From NCBI RefSeq assembly GCF_012676905.1, contig NZ_CP051428.1, forward strand, positions 1,231,001-1,295,000: a DNA stretch of 64,000 bases, written 5' to 3'. Below are positions 48,445-58,310 of this stretch, one piece after another. Under the pieces are notes generated by a model that was not told the origin of the DNA, made no database searches, and saw nothing but the letters and a program-made list of their open reading frames with translations. Numbering within the stretch: position 1 is the first letter of the stretch; each line of letters begins with the position of its first letter. Origin of the DNA: Paenibacillus albicereus. Lineage in GTDB: Bacteria > Bacillota > Bacilli > Paenibacillales > Paenibacillaceae. Position numbers and translations under genes: made by a program.

Positions 48445-49497
48445 ATGCGCGGGCTGAAGGCGATCCTGTTCGACCTGGACGGGACGCTGTATCAGGATGA
48501 GGCGTTTCCGGAGCGGTACGTCCGCTACATGCTGGAGGAGGCGCTCGGTCCGGAGGAGGCGGCCAAGGCCGCGCTTGAAGGCCGCGAGGCCCTCGCCGGC
48601 AAGCGGGCGCTGCGGCTCGGGCGCTTCTACGATCCGCAGGCGGATCTCGTGCTCGCCTGCCGCAGCGGCGAGCCGGCCGGCGGCTGGAGCTGGGACGGCG
48701 AGCCGATTCCGCCGCAGGAGCTGGCCCGGTATGCGGCCTGCTTCCGGCCGGCCGGACCACGGCGCAAAGGGAGCGGCGCGGACGGCGTGGATGGTGCGTG
48801 CCGCTCGGGCGGCGCGGCGAAGGCAGCCGCCGGAGCAGAGGCCGGAGCAGAGGCCGGAGCAGAGGCCGGAGCGAGGCCGCGGCTTGCGGAGCCGAACTCG
48901 GAGGCGCCCGAGCTGATCGCGGCCGGCGACGGCTGGGGCATCGCCGCGGCGGTCGGACGGCGGCACGGAGCGTCGCCGCAAGCGGTGGAGGCCGCCTTCG
49001 GCCGGGTGCGCCGGGAGATGCTGGACGGGCCGCATGCGTTCGCCCGCCACGCCGGCCTGGCGCAGGCGCTGGCGGAGCTGGCGGCGTGCGGAGCGCTGGA
49101 GCGGATCATGCTGCTCACCAACACGCCGGAGCCGTCCGCGCTCGATTTCCTGGAGGCGCTGGGCATGCAGGGGCTGTTCACCGAGCTGCGCTGCGGCGCG
49201 GGCAAGCCGGACGGGATGGAGCGCTGCATCGAGGAGCTGCTGGGCCAGGGCTACCGGCCGGAGGAGTTGCTGTCGGTCGGGGACAACGCATGGAACGACC
49301 TGCTGCCGATGCGGCGCGCGGGCGGCAGGACCTGCCTCGTCGCGCCGTATGCGATGGACGAGGAGGAGCGATGGGATGCGCGGCTGCGGACGCTGGAGGA
49401 GCTGGAGCGGCTGCTGCGCGGCATCCGATCGACAATGGAAGGGAGCGTGAGCGGACATGGCGGGAATCGAGCTGGTCGGCCTAAGCAAGAGGTTTAA
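48445..49497 (+). CDS. HAD-superfamily hydrolase with low-complexity cap insert
   Basis: About 350 residues. HAD motif I is AILFDLDGTLYQDE, motif II MLLTNTPEPS, and the C-terminal motif SVGDNAWNDLLPMRRAG carries the acidic pair. It is a phosphatase-type HAD. Residues about 110-150 contain a tandem AGAE repeat (12-bp units near 48826-48876). In this operon it could dephosphorylate glycerol-3-phosphate or a related intermediate (inference). ATG 48445 has GGAG 6 bases upstream; ATG 48433 is an alternative. The 3' end overlaps the ATPase gene by 41 bases. Confidence 0.82.
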   Translation: MRGLKAILFDLDGTLYQDEAFPERYVRYMLEEALGPEEAAKAALEGREALAGKRALRLGRFYDPQADLVLACRSGEPAGGWSWDGEPIPPQELARYAACFRPAGPRRKGSGADGVDGACRSGGAAKAAAGAEAGAEAGAEAGARPRLAEPNSEAPELIAAGDGWGIAAAVGRRHGASPQAVEAAFGRVRREMLDGPHAFARHAGLAQALAELAACGALERIMLLTNTPEPSALDFLEALGMQGLFTELRCGAGKPDGMERCIEELLGQGYRPEELLSVGDNAWNDLLPMRRAGGRTCLVAPYAMDEEERWDARLRTLEELERLLRGIRSTMEGSVSGHGGNRAGRPKQEV

Positions 49498-50566
49498 GCA
49501 GGAGACCGTCATCGAGAACTTGAGCCTGAGCATCCGGGACGGCTCGTTCACCGTGCTCGTCGGTCCGTCGGGCTGCGGCAAGTCGACGCTGCTGCGCATG
49601 GTGGCGGGGCTGGAGCGGCAGAGCGAGGGGCGGATCTGGATCGGCGGCCGGGACGTGAGCGAGACGCCTCCGGGCCTGCGCGACGTCGCGATGGTGTTCC
49701 AGAACTATGCGCTGTATCCGACGATGAGCGTGCGCGGCAACATCGAGTTCGGACTGCGCAACAAAGGCGTGCCGAAGGCGCAGCGCGAGCGGCTCATCGG
49801 CGACATCTCGGACATCGTCGGGCTCGCGCCTTATCTGGACAAAAAGCCGCAGAGCCTGTCCGGCGGCCAGCGGCAGCGCGTGGCGCTCGCCCGCGCGATG
49901 GTCAAGCAGCCGCAGGTGTTCATTCTCGACGAGCCGCTTTCGAACCTGGACGCCAAGCTGCGCGGGCAGATGCGGACGGAGCTCATCCAGCTGCACAAGC
50001 GGCTCGGCACGACGTTCGTCTACGTGACGCACGACCAGGTGGAGGCGATGTCGATGGGCGACGAGATCGTCATCATGGACAAGGGCGTCATCCAGCAGGC
50101 CGACCGGCCCATGCGGCTGTATGAAGATCCGGACAACCTGTTCGCGGCGCAGTTCATCGGCACGCCGGCGATGAACGTGCTGCGGGCGGAAGACCTCGAG
50201 ACGCTCGAGCTGCCGCGGATGCCGCTGCGGGAGCCGGGACGGCTGCGGCATGTCGGCTTCCGGCCGGAGCATGCGGCGTTCGCCGAGCCGGGCTCGCCGC
50301 CGCGGCCGGGCATGCTGCGCCTCTATGGCGAGATCGTCACCCGCGAGAGCCTCGGCGCCGAGCAGATTTGCCAGCTGCGGCTGCCGACCGGCACGCTCGC
50401 GGCGGTCAAGACGTTCCTGCAGCCGCTGGCGCCGGAAGGCCGCGCCGCGATCGACGTGCCGGCCGAGCGGCTGTACGCCTTCGGCGAGGACGGCCGCCGG
50501 CTGCGCGAGACGGCGCCGGGCGAGGCGGAGCTCGCGCTCGCTGCCGGCGAGGGAGGCGGCCGATGA
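49457..50566 (+). CDS. ugpC: UgpC/MsmX-type ABC transporter ATPase
   Basis: A 369-residue protein. Walker A is GPSGCGKST, Q-loop MVFQNYALYP, signature LSGGQRQRVALARA, Walker B VFILDEPLSNLDAKLR and H-loop YVTHDQVEA. The C-terminal TOBE/OB regulatory domain is at about 240-369. It energises CUT1 sugar or glycerol-3-phosphate import. Since the ABC operon at 25.4 kb lacks an ATPase, this type of protein could in principle serve both. It overlaps the HAD gene upstream and the permease downstream. Confidence 0.92.
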   Translation: MAGIELVGLSKRFKQETVIENLSLSIRDGSFTVLVGPSGCGKSTLLRMVAGLERQSEGRIWIGGRDVSETPPGLRDVAMVFQNYALYPTMSVRGNIEFGLRNKGVPKAQRERLIGDISDIVGLAPYLDKKPQSLSGGQRQRVALARAMVKQPQVFILDEPLSNLDAKLRGQMRTELIQLHKRLGTTFVYVTHDQVEAMSMGDEIVIMDKGVIQQADRPMRLYEDPDNLFAAQFIGTPAMNVLRAEDLETLELPRMPLREPGRLRHVGFRPEHAAFAEPGSPPRPGMLRLYGEIVTRESLGAEQICQLRLPTGTLAAVKTFLQPLAPEGRAAIDVPAERLYAFGEDGRRLRETAPGEAELALAAGEGGGR

Positions 50567-51435
50567 CGCTGCGCGACAAGCTGCGCCCTTACGGCATGGT
50601 CGCTCCGGCGATCCTGATCTTCTCGGTCTTTTTCCTCTATCCGATCTTCTACATGCTCTACCTGAGCCTGTTCGAGTGGAACTTCGTCAGCCCGGACAAG
50701 GCGTTCGTCGGCCTCGGCAACTTCCGCGAGCTGCTCGCCGACAGCGACTTCCGGCAGGTGCTCTCCAACACGACCGTCTACACCGCGCTCACCGTGCTGC
50801 TGACGACGACCCTCTCGCTCGCGCTCGCGCTGTGGCTGAACCGGGCGGGCTGGTTCCACGGGTTCGTACAGGGCGCGATCTTCACGCCGCATATCATCTC
50901 GCTCGTGTCGATCTCGCTGCTTTGGAGCTGGCTCATGGACCCGGAGTACGGGCTGCTCAATTGGTTCATCGGCCTTGCCGGGTTCGGGCCGTCGCAGTGG
51001 CTGTCGCATCCGTCGACGTCGCTGCTCTCGCTCGTCCTCGTCGCCGTGTGGAAAGGGCTCGGCTACAACACGCTCGTGTTCATCGCCGGGCTGCAGAGCA
51101 TCCCGCGCGACCTGTTCGAGGCGGCGTCGCTCGACCGGTCGAGGCCGCTGACGACGTTCCGGCGGATCATCCTGCCGATGCTGTCGCCGACGATCTTTTT
51201 CCTCGTCATCATCAATCTGATCGGCTCGTTCCAGGTGTTCGAGACGATCGCCATCATGACGCAGGGCGGGCCGGTCAACTCGACGAACACGCTCGTCTAC
51301 TACATCTACGAGAACGGCTTCCGGTTCTTCAAGATCGGCTATGCCTCGGCCGCCGGCGTCATCCTGCTCGCCGTTGTCGGCGCGCTGACGCTGGCCTACT
51401 TCCGGCTGCTCTCCAGCAAGGTCCACTACCGCTAG
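50563..51435 (+). CDS. ugpA: UgpA-like ABC transporter permease
   Basis: A 290-residue protein with six helices. The EAA loop is DLFEAASLDRSRPLTTFRRI, then ILPMLSPT. Family features include LFEWNFVSPDKAFVGLGNF and the GGPVNSTNTLVYYIYENGF block before the last helix. It overlaps the ATPase gene by 4 bases. Together with the next gene it forms the membrane channel. Confidence 0.9.
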   Translation: MTLRDKLRPYGMVAPAILIFSVFFLYPIFYMLYLSLFEWNFVSPDKAFVGLGNFRELLADSDFRQVLSNTTVYTALTVLLTTTLSLALALWLNRAGWFHGFVQGAIFTPHIISLVSISLLWSWLMDPEYGLLNWFIGLAGFGPSQWLSHPSTSLLSLVLVAVWKGLGYNTLVFIAGLQSIPRDLFEAASLDRSRPLTTFRRIILPMLSPTIFFLVIINLIGSFQVFETIAIMTQGGPVNSTNTLVYYIYENGFRFFKIGYASAAGVILLAVVGALTLAYFRLLSSKVHYR

Positions 51436-51538
51436 GGCGTGCTTGCAAACCCGCTCAAGGGCATCGGTCACCGCCTTTTCGCGCCCCCTGCTTCCTTCGG
51501 AGCATGCACGCACGCCCTCGCAAAGGAGCGATCCGACC

Positions 51539-52483
51539 ATGAAACCGAATGTTCATGCCGCAGCCGCGGCTGCGGCAGCGGAAGAGACGCTCGTCGCCGC
51601 ACCGGCGTCCGGCAGCGGCTTGCCGCATGCGCAAGTCCGGAGCCGCCTGCAGGCGGTCCGCCTGCTCCGCCTCGTGCTGCGCGCGCTCAACGTCGCGGCG
51701 CTGCTGGCGCTCGTGCTGGCGTTCGCGATGCCTTTCGCCTGGATGATCTCGACCTCGCTCAAGACGCTGCCCGAGACGATGATTTTCCCGCCGGAATGGA
51801 TTCCCCGCGATCCGGTATGGAGCAACTTCGCCCAGGCGTGGAACACAGGACCGTTCCTCCAGTATGCGGTCAACAGCCTCATCGTGTCGGTCGGCATCCT
51901 GCTGCTGCAGATGCTGACGATCATCCCGGCCGCCTACGCCTTCGCGCGCTGCAAGTTCGCCGGCTCGCGGCTGCTGTTCGGCCTCGTCATGGTGACGCTC
52001 ATGATTCCTTCGCAGCTCATCTTCCTGCCGGTCTACCTCGAGCTGAGCGCGTTCGGGCTGCTCGACACGCATCTGGGGCTGATCCTGCCCTTCGCCTCCA
52101 GCGCGTTCGGCATCTTCCTGCTGCGCCAAGGCTTCATGCAGGTGCCGGAGGAGCTGCTGGAAGCGGCGCGGCTCGACCTGGCGAGCGAATGGAGCATCAT
52201 CGCCCGCATCATGGTGCCGCTGGCCAAGCCGGTGCTCGTCACCTTCGCTTTGTTCAGCTTCATCGCGCACTGGAACGACTACTTCTGGCCGCTCGTCATG
52301 ACGACGAGCGAGACGGCGCGCACGCTGCCGCTCGGCATCGCCAAGATCCGCGAGGTGGAGGGCGTCGCCACCTGGAACATCCTGATGGCCGGCAACCTCA
52401 TCCTCGTCGCGCCGATCCTGCTCGTCTTCGTCGTGTCGCAGCGCCAGATCATCCGGGCGTTCGTCTACAACGGGGTCAAATAA
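51539..52483 (+). CDS. ugpE: UgpE-like ABC transporter permease
   Basis: A 314-residue protein. The N-terminal 45 residues are Ala-rich, followed by six helices. The EAA loop is EELLEAARLDLASEWSIIAR, then IMVPLAKPVL. WMISTSLKTLPE and FIAHWNDYFWPLV are typical of the UgpE/MalG side. AAAGGAG precedes the ATG at 51539, 103 bases after the previous stop. Confidence 0.9.
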   Translation: MKPNVHAAAAAAAAEETLVAAPASGSGLPHAQVRSRLQAVRLLRLVLRALNVAALLALVLAFAMPFAWMISTSLKTLPETMIFPPEWIPRDPVWSNFAQAWNTGPFLQYAVNSLIVSVGILLLQMLTIIPAAYAFARCKFAGSRLLFGLVMVTLMIPSQLIFLPVYLELSAFGLLDTHLGLILPFASSAFGIFLLRQGFMQVPEELLEAARLDLASEWSIIARIMVPLAKPVLVTFALFSFIAHWNDYFWPLVMTTSETARTLPLGIAKIREVEGVATWNILMAGNLILVAPILLVFVVSQRQIIRAFVYNGVK

Positions 52484-52485
52484 GC

Positions 52486-53334
52486 ATGCGCCAGGGGAAT
52501 CCGATCCGCCGCGCGGTCCGCCCGCTGCTCGCAGCGGGTTGGCTCGGGGCCTCGCTGCTGCTGATGTCGGCTTCGCCTGTCGCAGACGGGCAGCCGGAAC
52601 TCGTCGCCCATCGCGGTGCCTCCGCCTACGCGCCGGAAAACACGCTCGCCGCCTTCGACGAAGCGGTCCGGCTGGGAGCGGACTGGATCGAGCTCGATGT
52701 GCGCCGTACCCGCGACGGACAGCTCGCGGTCATCCACGACGAATCGGCCGAGCGCGTGACCGGCACGGCGAAACGAATCGGCGGCACCGACCTAGCCGAG
52801 CTGCGGCAGCTCGATGCCGGATTCTCGTTCCGAGGCGGGGCGCAGCATCGCTCGGACGATAGCCGCGCCTCCGGCGCCGCCGCTGTCCAACGCATCCCGC
52901 TCTTGGACGAGGTGCTCGAGCGGTACGCCGGCCGGATCGGACTCCTCATCGAGCTGAAAGACCCCGCGCTCTATCCCGGCATCGAGGCGCAGGTGGCGGA
53001 GCGGGTGAAGCCTTTTCTCGGAAATAGGCTGCTGCTGCAGTCGTTCGATCTCGGCTCGCTGGAGCGGCTGCGCCGACTCCTGCCGGAGGCTCGGCTCGGC
53101 GCGCTCATCGGCGAAGAGGCGGCCGCTGAATTCGCGGACGGCGATTGGAGGGAGCAGGCCCGCTCCTGGGATTACGTGAACGTGCAGACGACGCTGCTCG
53201 ACCGCAGGCTGGTGAAGCTGCTGCACGAAGAGGGGGCGCTCGTCATGGCATGGACCGTACGCAGCCCGGAGGACCGGCAGCGGCTGGCATCCATCGGCGT
53301 CGACGGACTCATCATGGACGATCCGAGGTTGTGA
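52486..53334 (+). CDS. Secreted glycerophosphodiester phosphodiesterase
   Basis: A 282-residue protein. A signal peptide (RPLLAAGWLGASLLLMSASP) suggests export. The GDPD core has AHRGASAYAPENT (H42, R43, E51), ELDVRRTRDG (E69, D71), VIHDES (H84) and LLIELKDP. The enzyme releases glycerol-3-phosphate from glycerophosphodiesters (lipid or teichoic acid debris), the expected substrate of the upstream Ugp-like importer. It begins 3 bases after the permease stop and is the last gene of the operon. Confidence 0.92.
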   Translation: MRQGNPIRRAVRPLLAAGWLGASLLLMSASPVADGQPELVAHRGASAYAPENTLAAFDEAVRLGADWIELDVRRTRDGQLAVIHDESAERVTGTAKRIGGTDLAELRQLDAGFSFRGGAQHRSDDSRASGAAAVQRIPLLDEVLERYAGRIGLLIELKDPALYPGIEAQVAERVKPFLGNRLLLQSFDLGSLERLRRLLPEARLGALIGEEAAAEFADGDWREQARSWDYVNVQTTLLDRRLVKLLHEEGALVMAWTVRSPEDRQRLASIGVDGLIMDDPRL

Positions 53335-53356
53335 GCGAGCCGCGTTTACAAAAAAA

Positions 53357-53395
53357 GAGAAGAGGCCGTGCGTATGCACGGCCTCTTCTCTTTCA
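53357..53395. terminator. Bidirectional terminator between GDPD and MATE genes
   Basis: AGAGAAGAGGCCGTGC and its perfect complement flank GTAT, with an A run on the left and TTT on the right. It serves both convergent genes. Confidence 0.9.
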
Positions 53396-53415
53396 GTGTC
53401 GAGGTCGGTTCGGCG

Positions 53416-54780
53416 TCAGGAGGGAGAGCGCAGCGCCATCGGGCGCTGCACGATCCACAGCCGGATCGCGAAGCCGATCGTCGCGAACGTCAGGCCGGCG
53501 GTGATGCCCACCCAGAACCCGTACGCGCCGAGGGAGGTCCACGCGGCAAGCGCATAGCCGAGCGGGATGCCGATCAGCCAGTAGGACACGAAGGCGACGA
53601 CGAACGGCACCTTGACGTCCTTGTAGCCGCGAAGCGCTCCTTGAAGCGCCGCCTGCGAGGAGTCGGACAACTGGAACACCAGCGCGAACAGCAGGAACGT
53701 CACCATCAGCGAGGCGACCTCGGGATCGTTCGTATAGAACGAGGCGATGGCCGAACGGACGAAGTAGAGCGCCGCCGCGGCCGTCACCATCAGTCCGACC
53801 GCCGTCGTCACGCCGAGCAGGGCGTATTGGCGCGCATGGCGCGCGCGTCCCGCGCCCGCCTCGTACGCGACGAGGATCGTCAGCGCCATGCTGATGCTCA
53901 GAGGCACCATGAACAGCAGCGACGAGAAGTTGAGCGTCGCCTGGTGCGCGGCGATATGCGTCGTGCTGAACATGCCGCCCATGAGGAGCGTCACGACGGC
54001 GAAGATGCTCGCCTCGAAGAACGTCGACAGCCCCATCGGCACGCCGATGCCGAGCAGCTCCTTCATGCTGCGCCAGGACGGCGCGTACCAGCGCCGGAAC
54101 AGCCGGTGGACGCGCAGCGCCTCCGTGCGGAACGTCAGCCAGACCGACGCGCCGAAGATGAGCCAGTACGTGATGCCGGTCGCGTAGCCCGAGCCGACGC
54201 CGCCGAGGCGCGGCAGGCCGAGCTCGCCGAAGATGAGGCCGTAGTTGAGCAGGGCGTTCACCGGCAGCGACGCGAGCAGCAGCACCATCGTCATGCGGGT
54301 GTAGCCTTGGGCTTCCCAGAAATACCGCAGCACGTAGCTGCCGAACAGAGGAATGAAGCCGATGGCGAGGCCGCCCAGATAATGCTTGGCGATGCGATGC
54401 ACCTCTTCGTCGAGACCCATGAGCGACAGCGCGGGCTCGACGGCGAGCCAGCCGCCGATCAGCACGAGCAGCGACATGGCCAGCGACAGGTAAAGCGCCT
54501 GCACGACCGGACGGGAAATGCCGTCCTTGTCGCCGCGGCCGATCATCTGGCCGATGACCGGCGTCACGGCGAGCAGGATGGCGTTCATCCCCGTCATGAT
54601 CGGCATGAACAGGCTGGAGCCGACGGCGACTCCGGCGAGGTCGTTCGTGCCGGCGCGTCCCGACATCATCGTGTCGAGCACGCTCATTGCGGTATAGCTG
54701 ACTTGGGTGATGACGATCGGACCGAGAATCGTGAGGAACAGCAGCAGTTTCCCGCGCAGGGCGGGCTCGTGGCGAAGCAT
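53416..54780 (-). CDS. MATE-family multidrug efflux transporter
   Basis: A 454-residue protein with 12 helices. The first MATE repeat begins TILGPIVITQVSYTAMSVLD, then TMMSGRAGTNDLAGVAVGSS; the second half has GVPMGLSTFFEASIFAVVTL. It exports cationic compounds with Na+ or H+. The ATG at 54780 has GGAGGG 8 bases upstream; an in-frame ATG at 54804 has no such site. It lies downstream of the LacI gene but is separated from it by a terminator. Confidence 0.9.
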   Translation of the reverse strand: MLRHEPALRGKLLLFLTILGPIVITQVSYTAMSVLDTMMSGRAGTNDLAGVAVGSSLFMPIMTGMNAILLAVTPVIGQMIGRGDKDGISRPVVQALYLSLAMSLLVLIGGWLAVEPALSLMGLDEEVHRIAKHYLGGLAIGFIPLFGSYVLRYFWEAQGYTRMTMVLLLASLPVNALLNYGLIFGELGLPRLGGVGSGYATGITYWLIFGASVWLTFRTEALRVHRLFRRWYAPSWRSMKELLGIGVPMGLSTFFEASIFAVVTLLMGGMFSTTHIAAHQATLNFSSLLFMVPLSISMALTILVAYEAGAGRARHARQYALLGVTTAVGLMVTAAAALYFVRSAIASFYTNDPEVASLMVTFLLFALVFQLSDSSQAALQGALRGYKDVKVPFVVAFVSYWLIGIPLGYALAAWTSLGAYGFWVGITAGLTFATIGFAIRLWIVQRPMALRSPS

Positions 54781-54860
54781 GATGAATACCCTCCAGCCGA
54801 GCATCGTTTTTCCAGCGGGCTTTCGGATCGTGGGAAGCCGGGGGAAGTGTCTCGCTCCAA

Positions 54861-54898
54861 GAAATAAAAGAAGACCTGCCCCGAAATAGGGCAGACCT
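54861..54898 (-). terminator. Terminator downstream of the LacI-family gene
   Basis: On the minus strand AGGTCTGCCC pairs with GGGCAGGTCT (two wobbles) and is followed by TCTTTTATTTC. It ends transcripts from the regulator gene about 100 bases after its stop and precedes the MATE gene. Confidence 0.75.
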
Positions 54899-54996
54899 GT
54901 CTAGTGTATCATATCCGGTCAAGCGCACGCAGCGGATGAATGCCTCCTGCCCGGGCCAAAAGCTTCCAGGCGAGCCTGTCCGGCCGTGTCCGAGCC

Positions 54997-56019
54997 CTAC
55001 GAGCCGGGCGGCTGCGACGATTCCCGGGGAAGGAGCCGATGAGGCACGATGACGCGCCGCTCCGCGATCTCCTCGTTCTTGATGGACTTCAGCAGCAGGC
55101 CTGCCGCCTGCAGGCCGAGCTGGTAGACGCCGATGTCGACGGAGCTGACCGGCGGCGTGCTCACCGGAGACATCGGATTGTCATTGAAGCCGAAGACGGC
55201 CATGTCGCCCGGCACGCTCCAGCCGAGCTCGGACAGCGAGCCGAGCAGGCTGAACGCCAGCAGATCGTCCATGACGACCAGCGCTGTCGGTCGCTCCGGC
55301 TGCTCCATCAGCGCCCGTACGGCCGCCGTGCTGTCTTGGCGGATGAGATCCGCTCCGAACACCCATCGCGGATCCGGCTCGATGCCCGATTCGGCGAGCG
55401 CCCTGCGATAGCCCTCGTAGCGGTCGGAGGATACGACAAGCTCGAGCGGGCCGCCCGCATAGCCGATGCGGCGGTGTCCGAGCTCCAGCAGATGGCGGGT
55501 CACGTCGTACGCGCCCTGCACGTTGTCGTTGTCGACGGAGAGGATGTCCGGCCGCTCCGGGTCGCGCCCGATGAGCACGAACGGAAACTTCTCCTGCAGC
55601 AGATAGCGGATGACCGTATCGTCGCGCCGCGACTGAAGCAGGATGATGCCGTCCACGCGCCGGCCTTTCGCCAGCCTCGTCACCGCTTCCAGCTCTTCCT
55701 GCTCGGACTTGCCCGTCTTCAGCAGCAGGTCGTAGCCGGCCCGGGTCGCCTGGCTGAGAATGCCCCGAGTGACCTCGGAGAAGAAAAGATCGAGAAACGC
55801 CTCGTCGGCGTTGCGCGGCAGCAGCAGGCCGATCGTCATCGTCGTGCGCGACACGAGATTTTTGGCCATTAGATTGGGATGATAGCCCAGCTCCTCCATG
55901 ACGGCCTTCACCTTCTCCGTCGTCGCCGCGCTGATGCGCGTGCTGCCGGAAATGACGCGCGAGACGGTCGAAGGCGAGACGCCGGCTTTTTTGGCGACAT
56001 CGATTATCGTTACGTTCAT
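54997..56019 (-). CDS. LacI-family transcriptional regulator (MalR-like)
   Basis: A 340-residue protein. The helix-turn-helix TIIDVAKKAGVSPSTVSRVI and hinge GYHPNLMAKNL are followed by a periplasmic-binding-type domain (about 60-335). It resembles maltose-type MalR repressors in overall pattern. The gene lies downstream of the GH13 glucan hydrolase on the same strand, and a LacI-type operator overlaps the promoter of that enzyme, so it is the likely regulator. The ligand is inferred to be a malto-oligosaccharide. Confidence 0.88.
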   Translation of the reverse strand: MNVTIIDVAKKAGVSPSTVSRVISGSTRISAATTEKVKAVMEELGYHPNLMAKNLVSRTTMTIGLLLPRNADEAFLDLFFSEVTRGILSQATRAGYDLLLKTGKSEQEELEAVTRLAKGRRVDGIILLQSRRDDTVIRYLLQEKFPFVLIGRDPERPDILSVDNDNVQGAYDVTRHLLELGHRRIGYAGGPLELVVSSDRYEGYRRALAESGIEPDPRWVFGADLIRQDSTAAVRALMEQPERPTALVVMDDLLAFSLLGSLSELGWSVPGDMAVFGFNDNPMSPVSTPPVSSVDIGVYQLGLQAAGLLLKSIKNEEIAERRVIVPHRLLPRESSQPPGS

Positions 56020-56278
56020 CGGTTACAGTCCTCTGCTTGTGCGGATGGCAGGCTGGGGGCGCCTGATGGAAAGGTTCAGCTATCAAAAATTGTAAGCTTG
56101 GATGCGGACAAAATCAAGACAGCGGCGCGGCTGCAGGGCGGTTGCGCGAGCCCCGGACGCGTATGGCCGCAGGAAGCGGAACCTGCGCCTCCGAACGGAT
56201 CGGGAGGGCGGAAGCTCAGCTCATACGGATCGGCGCCTTGCCTTGATCGGAGGCGCCTGCCGCTCGGGACGAAAACAA

Positions 56279-56312
56279 GCCGCCGCCCGATGCTTCAAGC
56301 ATCGGGCGGCGG
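56279..56312 (-). terminator. Terminator after GH13 gene
   Basis: GCCGCCGCCCGATGCT and its perfect complement flank a 2-base loop. On the minus strand it is followed by TTGTTTTC, closing the glucan hydrolase gene. Confidence 0.8.
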
Positions 56313-56389
56313 CCTTTCGGCCGCGCGCCGGGAATCATCTCCCCGCCGCCTGTCCGGTCAGCCGTCCCGGCCAGCTCCGAGCCCGAAGC

Positions 56390-58168
56390 TTATCGGGCGG
56401 CAGGGAAGCCGACCGCGCTGATCGAGGAAGCCGCGCGCAGCAGCAGGAAGCCGCTTGCCGGAAGCTCGATCTTCAGCCGGCCTCCGGAAGCCTTGGCTTC
56501 TCCGCCGCCGAGCAGGTCTTCCCACGCTTCCTGCTTCACGTCGATCTCGACGGAAGCCGCTTCGGCGCCCGGATTGACCGCGATCAGGAAATGATCCTGC
56601 TCGTCCTTGCGCTCCAGCACGAGCAGGCTGTCGCCTTCGGCCGCATGCAGGAACGCCAGCTTGCCGCCGCGCAGCGCCCGGTGCTCCTTGCGAAGCGAGA
56701 TGATCCGCTGGAAGAAGCCCAGCAGCTCCCGATCCTGCTTGCTCTCGTCCCACTCCATGCACTTGCGGCAGTCGGGATCGCCCTCTCCGTCGAGGCCGAT
56801 CTCGTCTCCGTAGTAGACGCACGGCGCGCCGGGAAAGACGAACTGGAGCAGCGTCGCGAGCTTCATGCGCTCCTTGTCGCCGCCGCACAGCGTCAGCAGG
56901 CGCTCGGTGTCGTGGCTGCCGAGCAGGTTGAAGGCGACTTCGTTGGCCGAGTCGGAATAGCTGGCGAGCAGCTCGCCGATCTTGCTCGCGAAGCGGTCGG
57001 CGCCGATGATGCCCTTGCCCGCGTAGTCGATGACCAGATGCGTGAACGGATAGTTCATGACTGCGTCGAACTGGTCGCCGCCGAGCCATGGCAGGGCGTC
57101 ATGGAACATCTCGCCGAGGATGTAGGCATCGGGGTTCACATCCTTGACCGTCTTGCGGAATTCCCGCCAGAACGCCATATCGACCTCGTTGGCGACGTCG
57201 AGCCGCCAGCCGTCGATGCCCGTCTCCTCGATCCAGTAGCGGGCGACGCCGAGCAGATACTCCTTGACCTCCGGATGCTCCGTATTGAGCTTCGGCATGA
57301 GCGGCTCGAAGGCGAACGTCTCGTACGTCGGCAGCCCGTCCTTCACCTGGATCGGCCACTCCATCACATGGAACCAGTCGGCGTACTTGGAGTCCCGGCC
57401 CTTCTCGCGCACGTCGCGGAACGGCTCGAACTCCTTGCCGCTGTGGTTGAACACGGCGTCGAGCATGACGCGGATGCCGCGCTCATGGCAGGCGTCGACG
57501 AGCCGCTTCAGCAGCGCGTTGTCGCCGAAGTGGGCGTCCACCTTCATGTAGTCGGACGTATCGTACTTGTGGTTGGTCGTCGCCTGGAACAGCGGGTTGA
57601 AATAGATCGCATTGACGCCGAGCTCCTGCAGGTGGTCGAGATGGTCGATGACGCCCTGCAGGTCGCCGCCGAAGAAGTTCTTCGGCGTCGGCTTGCCGCC
57701 CCAAGGCTCCACGCCCTCGGGATCGTTGGACGGATCGCCGTTCGCGAAGCGCTCCGGGAAGATCTGGTAGAACACCGCTTCCTTCACCCAGTCCGGCGGC
57801 GAAAAGACGTCGGCGGGATTCAGGTACGGGAAGTCGAACATCTTGTCCGGATCGGCCGGCTCGTCCTCGCGGAAGCCCTTCTCCTCGAAATACAGCGTCT
57901 CCTCGGCGGAGCGCAGCTCGAACCCGTACTTCATCCGGCGCAGCGAAGGCTGCACGGCGGCCTGCCAGTAGTCGAACCGCTCGTCGGACGGCAGCTTCTC
58001 CATGAAGGTCTTTTCGAGCGTGCGGTCCCAGGCGTACTTGTCGCCGTGGAGGAGGACGACCTCGTCCAGGTCGTCCTTCTTGGTCCGCAGCCGGATGTGC
58101 AGCGTCGCCTTGTCGTAGGCATAGGCCCAGTTTCCGCGCGGGCGGTGATAGATCGCTTCGAGATTCAT
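56390..58168 (-). CDS. GH13 alpha-glucan hydrolase (neopullulanase/cyclomaltodextrinase type)
   Basis: A 592-residue protein without a signal peptide. The N-terminal CBM34-like domain (about 1-120) is typical of the GH13_20 group. The barrel carries DAVFNHSG (238-245), nucleophile D324 ([12 protein letters not shown]), acid E353 (ILGEMFHD) and transition-state stabiliser D420 ([12 protein letters not shown]). These enzymes cleave cyclodextrins, pullulan or maltodextrins in the cytoplasm. AGGAGGAA precedes the ATG. The LacI-type operator at 58.34 kb and the neighbouring MalR-like gene suggest maltodextrin-responsive control. Confidence 0.92.
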   Translation of the reverse strand: MNLEAIYHRPRGNWAYAYDKATLHIRLRTKKDDLDEVVLLHGDKYAWDRTLEKTFMEKLPSDERFDYWQAAVQPSLRRMKYGFELRSAEETLYFEEKGFREDEPADPDKMFDFPYLNPADVFSPPDWVKEAVFYQIFPERFANGDPSNDPEGVEPWGGKPTPKNFFGGDLQGVIDHLDHLQELGVNAIYFNPLFQATTNHKYDTSDYMKVDAHFGDNALLKRLVDACHERGIRVMLDAVFNHSGKEFEPFRDVREKGRDSKYADWFHVMEWPIQVKDGLPTYETFAFEPLMPKLNTEHPEVKEYLLGVARYWIEETGIDGWRLDVANEVDMAFWREFRKTVKDVNPDAYILGEMFHDALPWLGGDQFDAVMNYPFTHLVIDYAGKGIIGADRFASKIGELLASYSDSANEVAFNLLGSHDTERLLTLCGGDKERMKLATLLQFVFPGAPCVYYGDEIGLDGEGDPDCRKCMEWDESKQDRELLGFFQRIISLRKEHRALRGGKLAFLHAAEGDSLLVLERKDEQDHFLIAVNPGAEAASVEIDVKQEAWEDLLGGGEAKASGGRLKIELPASGFLLLRAASSISAVGFPAAR

Positions 58169-58310
58169 GGTGATTCCTCCTCATCGGATATGGAGTCGGC
58201 GCGGCTGCCGCGCGACGGCGCGGACAGGCAACAAAAAGGGCACAACCAGGCGGCGGCCGCGCGAGGTTGTACCCGGATGGCTGGGGTAGCATTGCCTTTG
58301 ACTTCTGGGA

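Noticed and set aside
54861-54898. Attenuator controlling the MATE gene
   Set aside because: The hairpin is placed well to end the upstream LacI-family transcript, which is the simpler explanation.
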